Shown in pieces: positions 30,366 to 32,256 of a stretch of 32,256 nt of DNA. Below the pieces are notes generated by a model. It was not told the DNA's origin. It did not search any database and worked only from the letters and a program-made list of their open reading frames with translations. Source of the DNA: JAJQBJ01 sp964387095 (GTDB taxonomy: Bacteria > Bacillota > Clostridia > Oscillospirales > Oscillospiraceae); the NCBI GenBank assembly GCA_964387095.1, contig CAYLVH010000011.1, positions 1 to 32,256 of the forward strand. The letters run 5' to 3'. Numbering within the stretch: the first letter of the stretch is position 1; every line of letters starts with the position of its first letter. A program made the translations under genes and the position numbers.

Positions 30366-31246
30366 GCGCTCACCGCCATTTTCGCCTTTAGCTCCACCCC
30401 GGAGGTCTTGTACTTCAACATGGTTTCAATCAGCTCCGCAATGTGGGCCCCCGCCTCCACAGCGGGGGTTCCCCCCTTGTGGATATTGGAGATCACCGTC
30501 CGCTGGGACTCCGGCACCCCAATCCTGGCCCCGTAGGTAATATAGGCGGACATGCTCTCCGCCGTCACCAGGCCGGGACGCTCCCCCACCAGCATACACA
30601 CCAGCTCCGCGTTGGTCAGGCTTCCAATATGGTCAGAGGCCCCCACCCGGCAATACTGGACGAAGATCACCTTGGAATAGGGGATGTTCCGGGCCTCCAG
30701 GCCCTGCTGGATGGAGCGCATGCAGTCCGCCGCGTTGGCCTCAATGGCCGCCGAGGACAGGCCGTCCCCCACCACCAGCGCCACCTTGGGCTGGCTGCCC
30801 AGGGTATCCCGGATGATCTTCTGGGCCGATTCGTCAAATCTCCGGCCCAGGTCAGGCCGGGTCAAATACACGTCCTTATTCTCGCACAGGGTCTGCACCG
30901 GCACATAGCCCTGCCGCTGGGGGAAGTCCTCCGCCACCAGGGAGAACACCGAATCCTGGGCCGCCGCGTGATCCGCCCGCATACGGAGCATGGTCTCCGT
31001 CTTGTAGCGGGCCCCGGCCCGGCCCAGGCCCAACCGGGCCGGGGTTTTCTCCTTGAGCTTGCGGAACTCCGCCCCGTTGGCCGGGTGCTCAATGAGATAC
31101 TGCCTACGCAGGTCCACCTCTGTGATATCCAGCAGGCATTCCTCCGGGGAACCCTCCCGGGCAGGCGGGGCTGGACAATCCTTCCTCTCCCCCTGCATCT
31201 CCTGTACCAACCGGGTCACAATGTCCCGGATTTCCTGTTCGTTCAA
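30362..31246 (-). CDS. eutC: Ethanolamine ammonia-lyase small subunit EutC
   Basis: This 294-residue protein is the light subunit of the adenosylcobalamin-dependent lyase. It shows ARLGLGRAGARYKTETMLRMRADHAAAQD (in two pieces: ARLGLGRAGARYKTE and MLRMRADHAAAQD), VALVVGDGLSSAAIEANA and the C-terminal SNIHKGGTPAVEAGAHIAEL. The N-terminal helix NEQEIRDIVTRLVQEMQGE, followed by a Pro/Glu-rich linker, looks like an encapsulation peptide. The start is TTG 31246 (GGGGGAAG upstream); no ATG precedes the helix. It follows eutB by 12 bases. Confidence 0.95.
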   Translation of the reverse strand: MNEQEIRDIVTRLVQEMQGERKDCPAPPAREGSPEECLLDITEVDLRRQYLIEHPANGAEFRKLKEKTPARLGLGRAGARYKTETMLRMRADHAAAQDSVFSLVAEDFPQRQGYVPVQTLCENKDVYLTRPDLGRRFDESAQKIIRDTLGSQPKVALVVGDGLSSAAIEANAADCMRSIQQGLEARNIPYSKVIFVQYCRVGASDHIGSLTNAELVCMLVGERPGLVTAESMSAYITYGARIGVPESQRTVISNIHKGGTPAVEAGAHIAELIETMLKYKTSGVELKAKMAVSA

Positions 31247-31258
31247 AGCGCTTCCCCC

Positions 31259-32256
31259 TTATTTCAGCAGAATGGAGCCGTCTCCAGCCCGTCCGGTCAG
31301 CTTTCCGTTCTCCAAAAAGCCCATTTCCTCCAGCCAGCGCCGGAACTCCGGGATGGCAGTCAGGCCAAACAGCTCCCGCAGGGCGGCTGTCTCCTGATAA
31401 CCAGTGCTCTGGTAATTCAGCATCACGTCATCGCCGTGGGGTACCCCCATAAAATAGGTGCAGCCCGCCGCCGTCAGCAGCACCGCCAGGTTTTCAATGT
31501 CGTTCTGGTCCGCCTTCATATGGTTGGTATAACAAGCGTCACAGCCCATGGGGAGCCCACTGAGCTTGCCCATAAAGTGGTCCTCCAATCCGGCCCGGGT
31601 CACCTGCTTGGCGTCATACAGATACTCTGGCCCGATAAAGCCCACCACCGTGTTCACCAGGAAGGGATGGAAGTGCCGGGCAAAGCCGTAGCACCGGGCC
31701 TCCATGGTTACCTGGTCCGCCCCGTTGTGGGCTTCGCTGGACAGTTCGGAGCCTTGGCCGGTCTCAAAGTACAGCACATTGGGCCCGGTGGCCGTCCCCT
31801 GGCTCAGGGCAAGGGCCTGAGCCTCCTCAATGGTCGCCGCAGAAAAGCCGAAGGCCTCGTTGCCTTTTTGGCTGCCCGCGATGGACTGGAAAATCAGGTC
31901 GGTGGGCGCCCCCATGCGGATGGCGTCCATCTGGGTGGTCACATGGGCCAGGACACAGGTTTGGGTGGGAATGCGCCACTTTACCTTGATATCCTGGAAT
32001 CGCTCCAACACCCGCTTCACCGACTCCGTGGAATCGTCCACCGGGTTCAGCCCCAGGACCGCGTCCCCTACGCCGAAGGTCAGGCCCTCCAGCAGGGAGG
32101 CCATGATGCCGTCGGGGTCGTCCACCGGATGGTTGGGCTGTAAGCGGGCGGACAGCGTTCCCGGCAACCCGATGGTGGTGTTGCACTTGGCGGTGACCCT
32201 TATCTTCTTCGCTCCGTAAACCAGGTCCAGATTGCTCATCAGCTTGGCCACGCCCG
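31259..32256 (-). CDS. eutB: Ethanolamine ammonia-lyase large subunit EutB, partial
   Basis: The C-terminal roughly 332 residues of a protein normally about 453 long are present; the frame runs off the right edge, so the start is missing. The TIM-barrel segments MSNLDLVYGAKKIRVTAKCN, TFGVGDAVLGLNPVDDS, ETGQGSELSSEAHNGADQ and PMGCDACYTNHMKADQND are diagnostic, the last three lining the active site and cobalamin-facing end. It catalyses ethanolamine to acetaldehyde and ammonia. The regulatory eutV/eutW and the reactivase eutA expected upstream must lie outside the window. Confidence 0.96.
   Translation of the reverse strand, partial: GVAKLMSNLDLVYGAKKIRVTAKCNTTIGLPGTLSARLQPNHPVDDPDGIMASLLEGLTFGVGDAVLGLNPVDDSTESVKRVLERFQDIKVKWRIPTQTCVLAHVTTQMDAIRMGAPTDLIFQSIAGSQKGNEAFGFSAATIEEAQALALSQGTATGPNVLYFETGQGSELSSEAHNGADQVTMEARCYGFARHFHPFLVNTVVGFIGPEYLYDAKQVTRAGLEDHFMGKLSGLPMGCDACYTNHMKADQNDIENLAVLLTAAGCTYFMGVPHGDDVMLNYQSTGYQETAALRELFGLTAIPEFRRWLEEMGFLENGKLTGRAGDGSILLK

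Noticed and set aside
30443..32143. A 566-codon open frame antisense to eutB/eutC
   Set aside because: Same reason: codon-bias shadow of clear eut genes, composition unlike a real protein.

Overview
The window (about 58-60% GC by eye) looks like a chromosomal segment of a gut Clostridia member, most likely Oscillospiraceae (Flavonifractor/Lawsonibacter-like). The evidence is the mix of gene families (Firmicute-type eut operon with pduL, MgtE, ROK kinase, DUF2156, paired ACT/PFL proteins), strong GGAGG-type ribosome binding sites, AT-rich sigma-A promoters in a GC-rich background, and frequent GTG/TTG starts. The genus is inference. No tRNA, rRNA, CRISPR array, insertion sequence or phage gene was recognised.

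Layout. 1-1664 (minus): a partial PFL/DUF711 gene, its ACT-domain partner and a YfbR-like 5'-nucleotidase. 1802-4094 (plus): a DEAD-box RNA helicase with a structured 5' UTR, then a DUF2156 protein. 4163-9119 (plus): a complete sugar-type ABC importer, ordered ATPase, permease, permease, lipoprotein. 9126-13244 (minus): a three-subunit molybdenum hydroxylase (FAD, 2Fe-2S, Mo subunits) plus a MobA-like nucleotidyltransferase, from a perfect-consensus promoter. 13313-14484 (minus): gap, with a cre-like site over the start of transcription. 14547-15886 (plus): an orphan histidine-kinase-like protein whose H-box His is Asp, then a candidate small RNA. 15901-17448 (minus): a CbxX-type AAA+ ATPase.

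17503-19781 (plus): mgtE behind a 229-nt structured leader with a possible leader peptide, then a flavin reductase. 19790-20894 (minus): a PHP phosphoesterase followed by a shrunken aldo/keto reductase remnant. 20932-21324 (plus): a small HPr-like protein without the phosphoacceptor His. 21330-22289 (minus): a ROK kinase. 22460-24319 (plus): an M18 aminopeptidase and a small lipoprotein.

24299-32256 (minus): an ethanolamine utilisation microcompartment operon, eutB(partial)-C-L-E-M-T-pduL-(unknown)-N-H-Q, continuing off the right edge. EutBC splits ethanolamine to acetaldehyde and ammonia using adenosylcobalamin supplied by EutT; EutE makes acetyl-CoA, PduL makes acetyl phosphate, EutL/M/N build the shell, EutH would import substrate. 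eutH carries an apparent one-base frameshift. Several cargo proteins carry short amphipathic terminal helices resembling encapsulation peptides, and in EutE the helix is at the C-terminus.

The most interesting leads are regulatory or degenerate: the mgtE leader, the CU-rich sRNA candidate, the His-to-Asp kinase, the EutM upstream in-frame extension, a shared promoter-region motif at three loci, and a 24-bp exact palindromic repeat at two loci.
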